Shown here: piece after piece, positions 1 through 12,380 of the stretch
Numbering within the stretch: the stretch's first letter is position 1
Layout: every line of letters begins with the position of its first letter
NCBI RefSeq assembly: GCF_026914265.1
Contig: NC_069124.1
Span: 17,133,088-17,197,087 of the forward strand
Direction: 5' to 3'
Source: Mya arenaria
Taxonomy: Eukaryota > Mollusca > Bivalvia > Myida > Myidae
Length of the DNA stretch: 64,000 nt
Made by a program: the position numbers and the translations under genes
The notes under the pieces: generated by a model
Seen by the model: the letters and a program-made list of their open reading frames with translations, nothing else
Told to the model about the DNA's origin: nothing
The model's database searches: none

Positions 1-3000
1 ATGGGATGGGGACGCGTGTGATATGGACGTGAATGAATGCAATACGTCATTGAACATTTGTCCACTCCGCTCGCAGTGTAAAAACTTACAAGGCGGTTTT
101 CTGTGCGAGTGTGACATCGGCTTTGAAATGACGGCTGACCGTCAGTGTAAAGGTAGTATGATAATTTTAAAAGTTTAGTATATTTAAAACGTATAAAACA
201 TACTTGTGGCTTTGGTCGTTTTTTCAAGTCAGAGATTCTCATTCTCGTCAACATGCCTAAATATATTCGATACTTGCAGACATTTGAAACCCTAAAGGTC
301 CACGAACAACATTTATAAAATTACATGTAGTTCCTAGTTTAGACTTGTTTAACTGAAGTGATGTCACAAGATAAATTAGCATTAATTTATTTTCGTTAAA
401 ATGTATTACGTATTATTCGCTTTTGTAATTATTTTGAACAGAATGCGACGTCAACTATTTTGGAAAGAATTGTGCTTCGTTATGTGGATGCAGAGAAGAT
501 GATACACAATTGTCTTGCGATAATATTGGCGGACAGTGTCTGTGCAAACCGGTATTCTGTTTCTCTTGTATTCCCTTTTTGATTTCATACATTTATAGAT
601 ATTTTTGAAATGTTTTAATGTCAAAAGTTCATTAATTTAAAATTGTGTTGTCTGCGTTTAAGAGGAATTTCACTTTATTTTAGGGATATGGATTATCATT
701 GGAAGGGAATATACGATGTTCAAGTAAGTCGCGAAAGTTATGTGTCAAATATTGTAAATGATTTTTTGTCTGCTTGTACGTGATTAATGAAAACTTTTTT
801 ATCTCAGTTCACAAACAAAATCATTAACTCTTAATAACCTGTTATATAACTAGTGTGCACGTACAATACTTACGGCGTCAACTGCTCGGAGACATGTCCA
901 TGCAACTTAACGAACTCACAGCAAATGCAGCAGTCCTGTGACCCAGTGGTTGGGACGTGCATGTGTAACAAGATGTGGGAGGGGAGCACGTGTAACCAGG
1001 ACCTGGATGAATGCAGCACGCCCAACATATGTGGCACATCGGATGACAAAGGATGTCACAATATAAAAGGTGGATACGTTTGTGATTGCAGACGAGGTTA
1101 CCACATGGTCAACAATAGTTGCGTCAAAGGTAAAATGATCGACATTCTGTTATAAAAGAACTGTTGATGTCTGCCATTTGCAAATACTTGATTTCCAACT
1201 ACTGAAACCTTGCACTGCATTAGTCAATCCCACTTGAAACATTCCCAGTATACAATATTGTTATAGAATCTACAAAAAAAAACATGTTTAATGGTAAAAA
1301 AATTTACTTCGATTTTTTTTAATTACATACAGATACAAACTGCAGAATAAATTTATACATTTCAGACACACAAAATCATACAAGTCAAGTTATTCCAAAA
1401 AGTTCAGGTAACAGTTTGTTCTGTTTTTTTGTTTGTTGATGTTTTTCAAAAACGATTTTTGGAAGGTCTTTATTTTCTCAATTGTTTTATTCATGAATTA
1501 ATTCGAATGAATTAATCTCCCATGTTTTAGAAAGAGTGTTCCTCTTCACTCACGAGATTATAATCTACGTCGCTCTTCCGACTTCTGAAGACCTTGAGGT
1601 CATAGCAACGTACAACGAAGTCGAACAGAATGTCAAAGATTCGGTATGACAGAATATATTACACTTACAGTTATAAGATATCTTCATGCCTCTTCATTAA
1701 ATGATGTCGTTTGTTTGAAGTAAAGTGTATCATTGATAATAATATTGAATATTTCCTTTTTTTTTAAATTTCAGTTATATACATTTCATAGCGAGTTTAC
1801 AGACGCAAACATTACCATTTTCATTCACGATATAAGGTACATGTTCTTCTTTCAATATTTGATTCAATGAAACCTTTTCGTTTTACCTTTTTAGAATCTA
1901 AAATATCGCAAGATTTTTGAGGGAAAATCTACATCTACTTTATCAATACATTATATATATGTAAAATTTTATATTGAATTTGAATATTACTGAAAGTGTT
2001 TTACAGTCGAATGGGAATATGACATCTTATGAATTAATTCCAACATTCTTTTTTATCTTCTTCTTCATAGACGAGTAAGTTTGGTAATCAAAAACAAGAT
2101 AGAGTTTTACCTTTTAAAATCTAAATTATCGCCATCCGTTTGCATTTGAGGGAGGGGGATCTATATCTACATTAGCCACAAATAAAACATATACAAATTG
2201 ACCATATAATTCTGTGAACTTTTTGGGAATAACTGAATGAGTTTCAGTTAAAGGAGAAAATGACTTTGATTTATCAATTAATTCCAACATTTTTTCGTTC
2301 TTTTACGAAGACGAGGTAGTTTGTTAGTGAACTACACCGTTGCTCTGGAGACGCGGGAGGAAAATGGAGATCAAGCACGCGCTGATCTTGTTGCCGCATT
2401 CGTGGCACTAGGAAATAATGCTACCATAGTTTATGACGGACAGAACGTATCCACGTTCTCAGGTTGAAACATGTTTCATATTCATTGTTGTTATGTACTT
2501 CAATTGTAGTTGCAATTGTACAATTGTACAACACTATAGTTATGCTGTTTTAAAGTTAATTGTGAAAGTGATAACGATATGTTCCTTAATAGGAAATGTA
2601 TAATATTACGGCTGAACTATAAATATGTTCATTGACTGAAATTACTTGTAAACCTTATCGGGCCCATCAACGTTGTATTCATGATGTTATATGCATAGCC
2701 CCATTAAAATGTTTGTACCTAAAACTACTACTTGTGTTGTTATTGCTACTTTCAGACTATGCTAGTGACATATGTGAAGTGTATGAAAACGCATTCGGTA
2801 AATGCGAAGCCGACCTCGAATGTGTTGTGGAAAATGGCTTACCAGAGTGTAGGTAAGTGTAGCAAATGCGTTCAATGTCCCGGCTACTTTTTCTATTTCG
2901 TTTATTGATGACGATTGAATTACTTCTGTATGTATCCGATATTTAACAATTCATACATTAGTGTTCTTGTGAATATATATCACCGAGTTGACTCAGTTTC

Positions 3001-4708
3001 TGTCCATGTGTTGATGTTTTATTCATTTTGTATTTTATTTCAGACAGACAGAGAGAGGTAAAGTCCAACAGTGGTTGCTGCGAAATTTCAGTTTAAGCGT
3101 GATTTCTTTTGCAAATTAATGCAAGAGTTTTGCTCATATTTTCTTAATGCCGATCTGATGTGTACTGTACATGTATGTTTGATTTCAAAGCCAATCATAT
3201 TTGGGATTTCCCACATAACGTCACTTATGTACTTAATGTACTTAAATAGTTTGACCGGCTGTGTTTTCCACTTAGGTGTTCCATGGAACCTTGTGATCGG
3301 TGCAGCTGTAGGAGGAGCAGCATTTCTGATATTGCTGATCATCTTTGTTGCCTGTATTATAAAAATAAGGACAAGTGTTCAAAGAAAAAAGATGAGAAAA
3401 GGATATGAGTGAGTATGAACTAGTTTCTTAGAAGACAATAACATCCGTAAAAATTGTATGAATAATAATCTGAGTGTGTAGGGAGGGAGTTATTGTGTCA
3501 TTGCATGATGTTTAATCGTTCTAGTCATTGTACCATGTTTAATCGTACCATAAATTATTATTGAGTCGAATAGCTTTGGAGACCATGATCAAAGATGACC
3601 AAAGCCACAAGTATGGTTTATAGGTTTCAAATAGACTAAACTTTAAAAATTATCAAACTACCTTTACATTTACGGTCAGCCGTCATTTCAAAACCGATGT
3701 CACACTCGCACAGAAAACCGCCTTGCAGGTTTTTACACTGCGAGCGGAGTGGACAAATGTACAATGACGTATTGCATTCATTAAGGTCCATATCACACAT
3801 CCAAATCAAGGTCACGTTCACCTTGGTGGAAGTTTTTTATCTTCTATTTCATTAAGTATATACTGGTTTGAGCAAGAGTCTGACTTACATTGATCATTGT
3901 TTCAGGCCTTAAATGATATATATATAATTATATAAAAGCACTTCACATGTGGCAATCTTTATAAAGCTCCATGAAAAACGTTATAACACTTTGGCCTACA
4001 TGGAATAATTGGATGTTATTTTGATATGACATTCTTCAGTACGGCGAGAGACGATAGTGTTATTGTACAAAGTTCAGAACAGAGACAGTCGTAGATCAAT
4101 AAATTTTAATAATATATGAGTTTACATTTATTAAGTATTGTATCATTTCGATATATAATTCATGAAGACAAAATAGAACAGAATATATAATTTATTCTGA
4201 TTGAGCATAAATAATTAATTGGTATACAGCCTACGAATGTTTATGTTAGTTTGCACTAACATAATATGGACAAGCAATCTCGTTTTTTGTGGTCAAGTTA
4301 AAATGTGCGTTACATTCGTTTGGTTTGTCATTATGATTATTTTCAGCACACCTGAACCGCACGGTCCCGGATTTGCACACAATTTCTCAAATTCCAAAAT
4401 TTGGAACAAAACTACACAGAAAGATGGTACGACAATTAAAAAAAAATTTTTACCATAGTTTCCAACGTGTTACATTTTGAAACCTTTCGGAGATGTTTTT
4501 TTCAACCGTGTATTTTTAAGACTCTTTACCGTATGGAACTGACTAGTTAAAGTTTGTCGAACTCCACGCTGTTTTGATTGGAAGTGGATAAAGTGTGAAT
4601 TTCTTTGCAGCAGCAACAACAGAAGCAGCAGAAACAACAGCAACAGAAATAACAGAAGCTGCAGAAACAACAGCAGCAGCAGAATCAGCAAAAACAACAA
4701 CATTGTAA
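1..4708 (+). CDS. EGF-like / SEA-domain type I membrane protein (3' part; 5' end outside window)
   Basis: Thirteen exons with consensus GT/AG borders and agreeing phases: 1-152, 442-551, 684-723, 854-1129, 1366-1407, 1531-1643, 1775-1836, 2311-2462, 2756-2852, 3044-3057, 3276-3408, 4347-4426, 4611-4708 (stop TAA 4706-4708), giving 455 visible residues. The order is: a calcium-binding EGF repeat (DMDVNEC start), a laminin/MEGF-type Cys-rich stretch, another EGF repeat starting DLDEC (exon 854-1129), a SEA-like module (exons 1531-2462, with the GSLLVNYTV strand typical of SEA autoproteolysis sites), a four-Cys segment, one hydrophobic helix (exon 3276-3408) followed by a basic stop-transfer run, then a tail rich in Thr, Ala and Glu encoded by a CAG/ACA-type trinucleotide tract. 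Known for such families: cell-surface adhesion or signalling. The exact ortholog is not recognised. Exon 3044-3057 is a 14-nt microexon. The first exons and signal peptide lie left of the window. Confidence 0.8.
1881..2330. repeat. Intronic direct duplication reaching the 5' edge of an exon
   Basis: Positions about 1881-2090 and 2105-2330 share a run of similar blocks in the same order: the TTTTACCTTTT start, a segment ending in CTACATCTAC-like text, the ATTAATTCCAACATT block, and then the acceptor with the first bases of the SEA exon (ACGAG). The left copy of the exon edge is followed by TAAGT rather than the coding continuation. It therefore looks like a decayed partial exon duplication inside the intron. 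Confidence 0.55.
3598..3800 (-). repeat. Inverted copy of the first visible EGF exon plus flanking intron
   Basis: The reverse complement of this stretch matches positions 1-222 over the EGF-coding part and about 70 bases of the following intron, at roughly nine in ten bases. It preserves an open EGF frame (CDMDLNEC, all Cys kept) and the GTAGT donor. It lies in the intron between exons 3276-3408 and 4347-4426, in opposite orientation to the host gene, so it cannot be part of the same transcript as a sense exon. It may be a duplicated exon stranded by a local inversion, or the edge of an inverted gene copy. Confidence 0.8.
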
Positions 4709-4989
4709 TAATGAAAACGGTCATTTAGGAAATGAGAGTGTCGTCGAAAGGCTGTCAATAGTAGCATAAACCAAATCGCTATTATATTTCACAGATTCTT
4801 GGCTGCATGATTCAGAAGGAGGCTTATGTTTTGATGTCCCAGCATATCGAGATAATCTACTTATCACATGTTATGACACAAACTAACACAGTCGGACTCA
4901 TTTATTTAAGTGTAGTATCTCTTTCCTAAACACAGCTTTTTTAAATATATATTTCTATTACGACACTTACTTGTACATCTAATGCTCTA
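4709..4989. other. 3' flank of the EGF/SEA gene, nothing recognised
   Basis: AT-rich sequence following the stop codon. I see no coding exon, no RNA gene and no clear repeat. It presumably contains the 3' UTR of the preceding gene. Confidence 0.4.
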
Positions 4990-6055
4990 GGAATTCACTT
5001 AAGGCCATGCTCAAGTATAACATTGTCCCTATTGATATGACGTTTAATATATTTAACGCATTTGTTTGGCCTATTTTGAACTATAATTCGGAAATACGGG
5101 GCTATAATCAGACTGAGGTGATAGAAAAAGTTCATAGGAAATTTTGCAAGTGGGTTTTAAACCCAAACGCTCTTTAAATTCCCTGTCACCTTTGGAGAGC
5201 TAGGAAGATTTCCACGATATCTCGAGCGACACATTCGTATTATTTAGTATTTTTTCAAGTCAACTTATATTGTTTTACTGGAAAATTTTAAATATAGAAA
5301 TATTTTAGCTAAACTCAGGTTTTCTCTCAAAATTTTAATATTGAACTTGGGAGACATAATGATATTCATAGACAAGATAGGAAAATTACATTGTGTAATT
5401 TAACGATACTGAAGATTTTCATTTTGTTTTAGTTTGTTCATTGTATAATGATTTATTGCAGAATTATGTTCCTAAATATAATGTCAGAATGGCGAGTACG
5501 ATACAATTTATACCATTAACTATATGAAAAACTACAGAAACATGTTCAGAAGCAAAAAGTTTAAACATAAACCCCGTTTAATGGCACAGGGTAAACGCCA
5601 AAGACATAGAACACAAAAACAAAAAATCACAAACAAGAAACATGGATCAACATTACAAAACTCCACAAACAACACAGTGCATATAAACTATTTAAGAAAA
5701 CAAGGTATGTTTATCAAGGATGGTTAGATACCGCCTTGGAACGGTCAGTAAAATTACTTATTTTTGATAATATACCTCTGTTAATAAGATAAGCTATTTT
5801 CTGAACCAAAGCTTTCAAAATAAGTTACTTGAATACATAAAATCACCCCTAAAGACATCCTCACATAGAGAACTGTTAAATTAGCTTTAGTTTTTCACGA
5901 TATTATATAACTTGCGTGTAAATAATATAGAAATTATTCATTTTATTATTTCATGCATGCAATATAAAATACTTATATTTGTGTTGGTGTTATAACGATG
6001 AGATATAAAGGCTTTAGTTAAATAAACATTCTGTTCTATTTTGTTCTGTTCTGAC
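4990..6055 (+). mobile_element. LINE ORF2 3'-end fragment (decayed)
   Basis: The plus-strand translation around 5000-5160 reads PILNYNSEIRG, then VIEKVHRKFCKWVL. About 30 bases on comes FGELGRFPRYLERHIRII. This series (PIL-Y-SE--G, IEKVH-KFC, GELGR-P) is the well-known segment downstream of the reverse transcriptase in many animal LINEs. The frame is broken by stops (for example after VLNPNAL and after RHIRII). Homology fades after about 5300. The right end at 6025-6055 is a TTCTGTT/CTATTTTG short-repeat tail, as often found at LINE 3' ends. Only the 3' end is present, as expected for a 5'-truncated insertion. Confidence 0.75.
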
Positions 6056-6475
6056 CATTTATACAGATCCCTAAGTCTCGATTAATTCATTAATTTTACT
6101 GTCGACCTTTAAGGTGTTTTCAAGTAAACACTTAATTAAAATCGATTAAAAAAAGCCGTTGCTAAAATCTATATATTTCGAAAATTCTTAAAAAAACGAA
6201 AAAATAAAACATGGAACCAATTCATCTTATTATATACACAAACATTTTTTGTGGGTCTCAAAAACTTTTTGAGAGTAAAATCCTTTAAGACGTCAAAATA
6301 TCTTCAACATCACACTGGCCCATTGTCCGATCAAGCTTTATAATGCAGAAAATGGGCAGGTCTAACAGAAGAAGTTATTATCTTATTTTCTTGAAGGCGA
6401 TTTGGGCTCATATTTATTGTAGGGTTAAGATATCGTATACATGTTTAACCTCCCAGTATACTCCCTTTTTTACTG
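6056..6475. other. Unassigned AT-rich spacer
   Basis: Sequence between the LINE tail and the first hydrolase unit. No convincing exon, RNA gene or repeat is seen. Confidence 0.4.
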
Positions 6476-7197
6476 ACGTCGGTAAGCCAAACATATCCCA
6501 TTTTGTAAAAATTAGGTATCTACATTGTGTTTTAGTAGACGCTGTGAAATGAGACAGGCGCTTAGAAAATTACTCTTCAAGATGATGCATGCTGCAATTT
6601 TACTTTTCACCTTCAAATATTATGTGTGTTCTAAATTGGCTGTTACATTATGTGTTTATATGACAAATATCGTTCAAAATCGTTACCTGTTATGAATTCA
6701 AGTCAATGGTGTAGGTTGCTTTTTGTGCTTTTTTGGTTTGGGAACAGTCTGCGAGTTCTGAAATTCGCGGTACAAATATAAAATCATTGGAAAATGTTGG
6801 CTTGAATGGTAATTCGAATGTCTAGCTAGGTTTTAAATTCGATAATTAATTTATTCGCGAACAAACATGATAAATAAATCCCTCGTGAAATTAAAACGAT
6901 CTACCGTGATATCTTTATAACAACAACAATATCTAAGTTACGAAAAAGGTTGCATATTTTCATTGCCGCCCACAATACTATACATTAGTAATGTTTCAGG
7001 ATCATTATTGTGTTTCACTGATAAACTACTTGAACAACTTGTGAACGTTTAAGATTATTTTGTTGTCACTGAATCTAGACTTGGGAAGTTGAACTGAACA
7101 AAACATGGACAATTTCATGTCTTACTTGAAACAGTTGTTTTTCTTTATTTAATATTGAGTACATTTTTATATGAGCATTGTACCGATAAAGCACACA

Positions 7198-10100
7198 TTA
7201 CAAATTCAGTTTATAAAATCTGATAGCATTTTCCCGAAATATCTTCAATCTGTCATTTTGGTCGAGTTTTGCCAGGAGTTTTTCTGTATGGGCGAGGTTT
7301 TCTTTATAGGTGACACCGACATTTTCGAAAACGGGCCAATCTGATCCAAACACACATCTGTCTACTCCAAAAACGGAGAGAAGGTGCTGTAAAAGACATG
7401 GCTCAAAATAAGTGTCTTTCTCTCTATGGTTCCATTATTCAACTAAAATAAGCAGTTATCATGTACACCAGAAAAGAAAGTCTTAGCCAGGCCTCAACAA
7501 TTAAATACAAACACATTTTAAACAATACACACTACATCGTTAAGCATATCAATTATTTACGTCATGAAGGTTATGTTTATGCATGTTAAACCAACAACAA
7601 TCTTACATCAATGAACGGTTGGTAGTCTATGGACCTCCATGTGTCTTCTTTTTGCTCAGAAATCAATCCGGATCTGTAAAATAGCGGGTCTTTCATTGTT
7701 CAAATTGGGAAAATTATGTGCATGATAGTTATACAATGAAACTACAATCCAACATTTGAACTACATGAATTAGATACACAAGTCAACGGCGAACAAATAC
7801 TCGTCGAGTGTACAGGGCTTAATGTACGGTAGATTTTAAGTATAGGCTTTATTTGTTTACAATGAATGAGACGACAGTTATATTAACGTATGATGCGTCA
7901 CACTCGTTGGTACGATGTCTTAATAATATTCACATACTTATACTCGTATCAAATTCTTTATCTCAAAATTATACGTACACCCTTGATAAGATGGCCAATT
8001 ATGAAAGTAAACCTAAAGTTAAAACTCAGAAAATGCCAATGTTACAACTACTTACATTTTGCAGAAGACATTTGGGAACTTGGCAATCTGTGCCATGTCA
8101 TCCCACCAGCCTGTCGTCCTACCTTCCGAGAATATTGGTTTGGCTGTGTGGTCTATGATGAAACGTAGGCTACAACACAAGTGTATTTTTAGTTTTCTGT
8201 ATAACCATGCTTTCAGAGTGAGTAAATCAAAGCATTAATATAATAATGAAATTTCCATTACAATTTAAACCAAATGACAAATATCTAAACAAGTTATTAC
8301 CTTGGATGTTTTGCGACGACGGTGGGGACCAATGGAAGGTGATGTGGTCTGTAAATATAAGCAATGGCGAACATTTAAACTTAAACAACATTATAGAAAA
8401 TAACAAGTTGCTCATGCATGTGTCAATTGGAAACACAATGCCAAGCCTAGTTAATTCTAAATGTGTTAATTGATTACACAAGGTCATCTTCTGTTACTCC
8501 TTAATGAGTCAATTGTTAAAAAATATTCATGTCAAATTACTCCTACATGTGTCAACTAAAACGACAAGGTCATGTCAAGTTACACATACATGTGTCAACT
8601 GAGACCACAACGTCATATCAAATTCCTCACACATGTGTCAACTTAGACCACAATGTCATATCAAGTTCCTCCTACATGTGTCAACTGAGACCACAAGGTC
8701 AAATCAAGTCACACCTAAATGTGTCAACTGAAACCACAAGGTCATGTCAAGTTACTCCTACATGTTTCAATAAAGTCCAAAAAGTTATATCAAGTGACTC
8801 TTACATATGGAAACTGAAACAAAAAGGTCATATCAAGTTACTCTTAAATTTGTCAATAGAGTCCAAAAAGTTATTTCAAGTTACTCATACATGTGTCAAC
8901 TGAAACCACAAGATCATGTCAAGTTACTCCTACATGTGTCAATGGAGTCCAAAAGTTCATGTCTAGTTACTCCTACATGTGTCTTTTGAAACCACAAGAC
9001 AATGCCTAGTAGTTCCTCATGATACGGCAAGGTCATGTATAATGTATGTCCTTCATGTGTCAGTTGACACAAGAAGGTATTTAACATCTTACATGTTTCA
9101 GTTGATACAAGAAGACAGTGCTCGGTAGCTTGGCTATGTTGTTTCAATTGACAAATGTAGTCCTTGAGCGCAGTTACTCGTGATTGAAAATATACAACAT
9201 TGCTTATGTGCTCTTCTATACTCTCAACAACTTAGGTTGTGGTGCCATAACTATTACTAGTAGGATTGAACCAATTTTAAAAAAGATCAAAATCCACAAT
9301 AAAGGGCATGCATGAAGAATAAAAAACAACAAAAAGGACATCAATCACCTTGAAAAAACAAGAACTTCATATTGGTAAAAAAATGAAGAAAAAAAACATA
9401 TAGTCATATTGTTACCTTACAAGCAGGTCAAATGTGAGGTCATGTTTAGCCAGGGTCTCGAGACCATTGCTGACGTTATCTCGCGTTATCCAATCGTCTG
9501 CATCCAAATCTAGAATATGTCTTGCCCCTTTTAAACAACCCTTTGCCTTCAGCGACGTGATTACGGAATCCAGCTATAAAAAATAAAACCCAGTGCACAT
9601 AGGCTATAGCTACATGTTAGCGGCCTATTTGTAGTTGACATCACCGGCCTAACATAATTTGGAGATACAAATGCAATATATAAAAAGTCTACTCTTTGTG
9701 TGCAAGGGAATATTTACACTTAAAAATATAAAATATGATTGAAAAAGTTTTATGTCACTTCATTTCAATTAAACCCGATGCACGCGCCCAGAGGTCTTTA
9801 TCATGACAATGTGCAGATTGCCATTAGCTCTTCAGATCAACTCAATAATATCATATAACTGAATTGTATATGCTACACTATCAACAAAGTGTCATGTTTG
9901 GCTTATACGTACATTTGAACTAGTCAAATCGAGTCCAGCCACAACGCCAACAATGACCGGGTGACGCGTGGCCATGTCCATCACCCATTCTGTTTCCGCT
10001 GTACCCCCGGAGCTCGCGTTCAAACACTGCACGAAGACCGCGTGTTTAACGGGCGTGTTTTCGATGTTACCCTCAAGGCCACATGGCCAGTAGTCCTTGT

Positions 10101-12380
10101 GGATCCGCATGTCCGGCGTTGGCCAAGGGTACTTGAACTTCTCCAAGGCCCAAACATCTGAATCAAACAGTGTTTTTTTGTAACTTTATTGAGATTTATA
10201 CCCCCGGAGCTCGCGTTCAAACACTGCACGAAGACCGCGTGTTTAACGGGCGTGTTTTCGATGTTACCCTCAAGGCCACATGGCCAGTAGTCCTTGTGGA
10301 TCCGCATGTCCGGCGTTGGCCAAGGGTACTTGAACTTCTCCAAGGCCCAAACATCTGAATCAAACAGTGTTTTTTTGTAACTTTATTGAGATTTATACAT
10401 GATTAATTTATATATTTTGAAATAAAGAAAAACTCATTTTACTGTTTATTATCTTTATATTTCTTCCTCATTTATAGTCTGTATACAATGAGTTTATATT
10501 TGATCATCATTGTGTTCATTCGGCTGTTGAAGAGCTCTCGTTCAAGTGTAGGTGATTATGATGATTAAATGCTTGATAAATATTAACAAGGTAAGATTGC
10601 GATTAACCGGTTCGTTTATGATGTAATCTGTCTTTATGCATTTTACGGGCGACATAACGTGATAATTATGCATTTTGTAGGCCATTCTATGCTTGACAAC
10701 AGCTGTATTAAAATAATATGATACTCATTGCATACTCAAAGGGACAATATATAGGCTGATGCCAAAATCGCCTTTTTAATGTCAATGCATTTATATGTTT
10801 TAGGCCATGTCACAGTGCAATTGTGGTAAGAGAAGGCTAACAATTTGAGAGTTCTCGTTTAATGATGTTTTGAGAAAAAAATATTTTTCGGGACTGAAAC
10901 GTATATTGTTTGGATAATAAGAAGTTGACCAAATTTAAAGGAAGAAGATTTTATCATATTTTGGATAAAAAACATTTGCATTTTTTCGGAAAAGTCTGTC
11001 GACAATATAACTATGTCTTTGTGATAAAATGCCCCTGATTACCTTATCATCAATGTCTTTAGGGTTCTTAATGATATATTTTCAAATAAGAAATATTTTC
11101 AATAAAATAATGATAAATCGTGGATCAAATATATTTCCTGGTTACAAGAAAACATTGTTTTCAATAGCTGAAATCACAACATAGCCACAACACATTGTTT
11201 ATTGGGTAGTACTGACTATTTTGACACAAAAAACATATTTATTTTGTATAAGGACATTTCCAGTAAAATGCAAAAATGTAAATCTCTTAAAATTTTCTTT
11301 TTGTTAAATTTGCTCATCTCATTATTACATCAACAATTTGCAACCGATCTATCTATTATGCTTGGTAATTATTTTTCTTTTAGAACTTCAAATAACTTCT
11401 GCATTGTGGAACGCCCTTAACTCATTTGAACTTGATGGTCAACACAAAAACATATGGTCTGTGCGCAGATAAAACAAATTATTAGCAATAGTTTGGCGAT
11501 TTCTTAACTGGGGAATTTGTGGCCACGCAGTTTTAAATTGAAAATTATATTTGTTGTTTGTTTTTAATAATAAAGTCAAATAAGTTAAACATCTTAATGC
11601 ATAAAAATAAAAAGGCATGTCTATATACTGACCCCGTACTTGACCTAATGTAACAGATCATTATATTTCCTCCTTTGAGGAAGAGATTGAACAAAGCATC
11701 ACACATATGCATAAAAATCATTATAGGCGAAAATGAATCTGTACATATAAACATGGAACATGGTTATATGGCTTAATGAAATGTGAAAAGACAATAGAAA
11801 TTAAACTTAAATGTCTATGTAAATGCATACTTGTATGGACAAGAGTTTATGACGTAACAATAGGTAGATTAACTGAAAAAGAATTGTGCTGGTTAACTCG
11901 TGTTGAAAAGTGAGTGCAATCATTATTTAATATAGAATAATAAAAGAATGAGAATAGAATGAGTTTACCATACAGAAAACTATAATTGTTTTCAAGGCCA
12001 ATAACCTAATGCCTAATTGAGCCGAATTGAAAGTAGTAAGACAAGGATATCGATATCATTATATGATTTTAGTAAAGTATTAAGTAATAATATTCTCATT
12101 CAATTAGCATAAAATGTTCAGATCCAATCACCTGTCTAATAGAAGCGAAACCGAAAGCATATGGACACAGTCATATAAAGTATAACGTTTGCTATATTCA
12201 ACTCATACAATAGCTGAACTAGGTTGAATCAATATTCTAGCATGTCTTAAGTGTCAATGTAACTGGACAAACTTGAGGCTAACTCAATATTTAAACTGTA
12301 CATACTGAATTCCCCATATCTTATTCGATGTAATTGCAATTGTAACATTACTTACGGAAATGACAATCCACATACTCCAT
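7198..12380 (-). CDS. Amidohydro_2 / COG3618-type TIM-barrel hydrolase, paralog A (intact)
   Basis: Seven exons on the minus strand: 12356-12380, 9913-10157, 9416-9573, 8301-8348, 8056-8169, 7607-7673, 7198-7386. All have GT/AG borders and agreeing phases, giving 281 residues, a normal family length. HxH (DCHFH, His7 and His9) is split between exons 1 and 2. His166 sits in LRFIIDH and the active-site Asp235 lies in FGSDWP. The start is the first ATG before VDCHFHVW, the usual N-terminal strand of the fold. Family members hydrolyse lactones such as 2-pyrone-4,6-dicarboxylate or sugar lactones; the substrate here is unknown. No signal peptide is seen, so it is probably cytosolic. An AATAAA signal lies at 7144-7149. 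The 5' half of exon 2 is repeated in intron 1. Confidence 0.85.
8526..9000. repeat. 43-bp minisatellite in intron 3 of paralog A
   Basis: About eleven imperfect tandem units containing GTCATGTCAAGTTACTCC, then CATGTGTCAA, then a GAGACCACAA-like segment. Each unit is about 43 bases, and decayed units continue to about 9150. Because 43 is not a multiple of three, open frames through it are repeat artefacts and not genes. Confidence 0.9.
10004..10397. repeat. 197-bp tandem duplication of the 5' part of exon 2 (paralog A)
   Basis: 10004-10200 and 10201-10397 appear identical. Each contains, on the minus strand, the end of intron 1, its acceptor and the first ~154 bases of exon 2 (through QCLNASSGG). 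The upstream copy has an acceptor but no matching donor. Using it would read into intron, so the normal message probably uses the inner copy. Confidence 0.9.

Noticed and set aside
4470-4767. Leu/Val/Ala-rich minus-strand frames
   Set aside because: Antisense shadow of the Thr/Ala/Glu-rich final exon of the EGF/SEA gene.
6343-6552. 69-codon open frame before unit A
   Set aside because: No homology recognised, no splice or regulatory context, and part of it overlaps the duplicated spacer that is not open in unit B.
8529-8989. Repetitive peptide of QVTPTCVN / SSYSYMCQ type, as if a secreted Cys-rich repeat protein
   Set aside because: The repeat unit is 43 bases, so all three frames cycle through the same words. 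It lies inside intron 3 and appears in every paralog as non-coding sequence.
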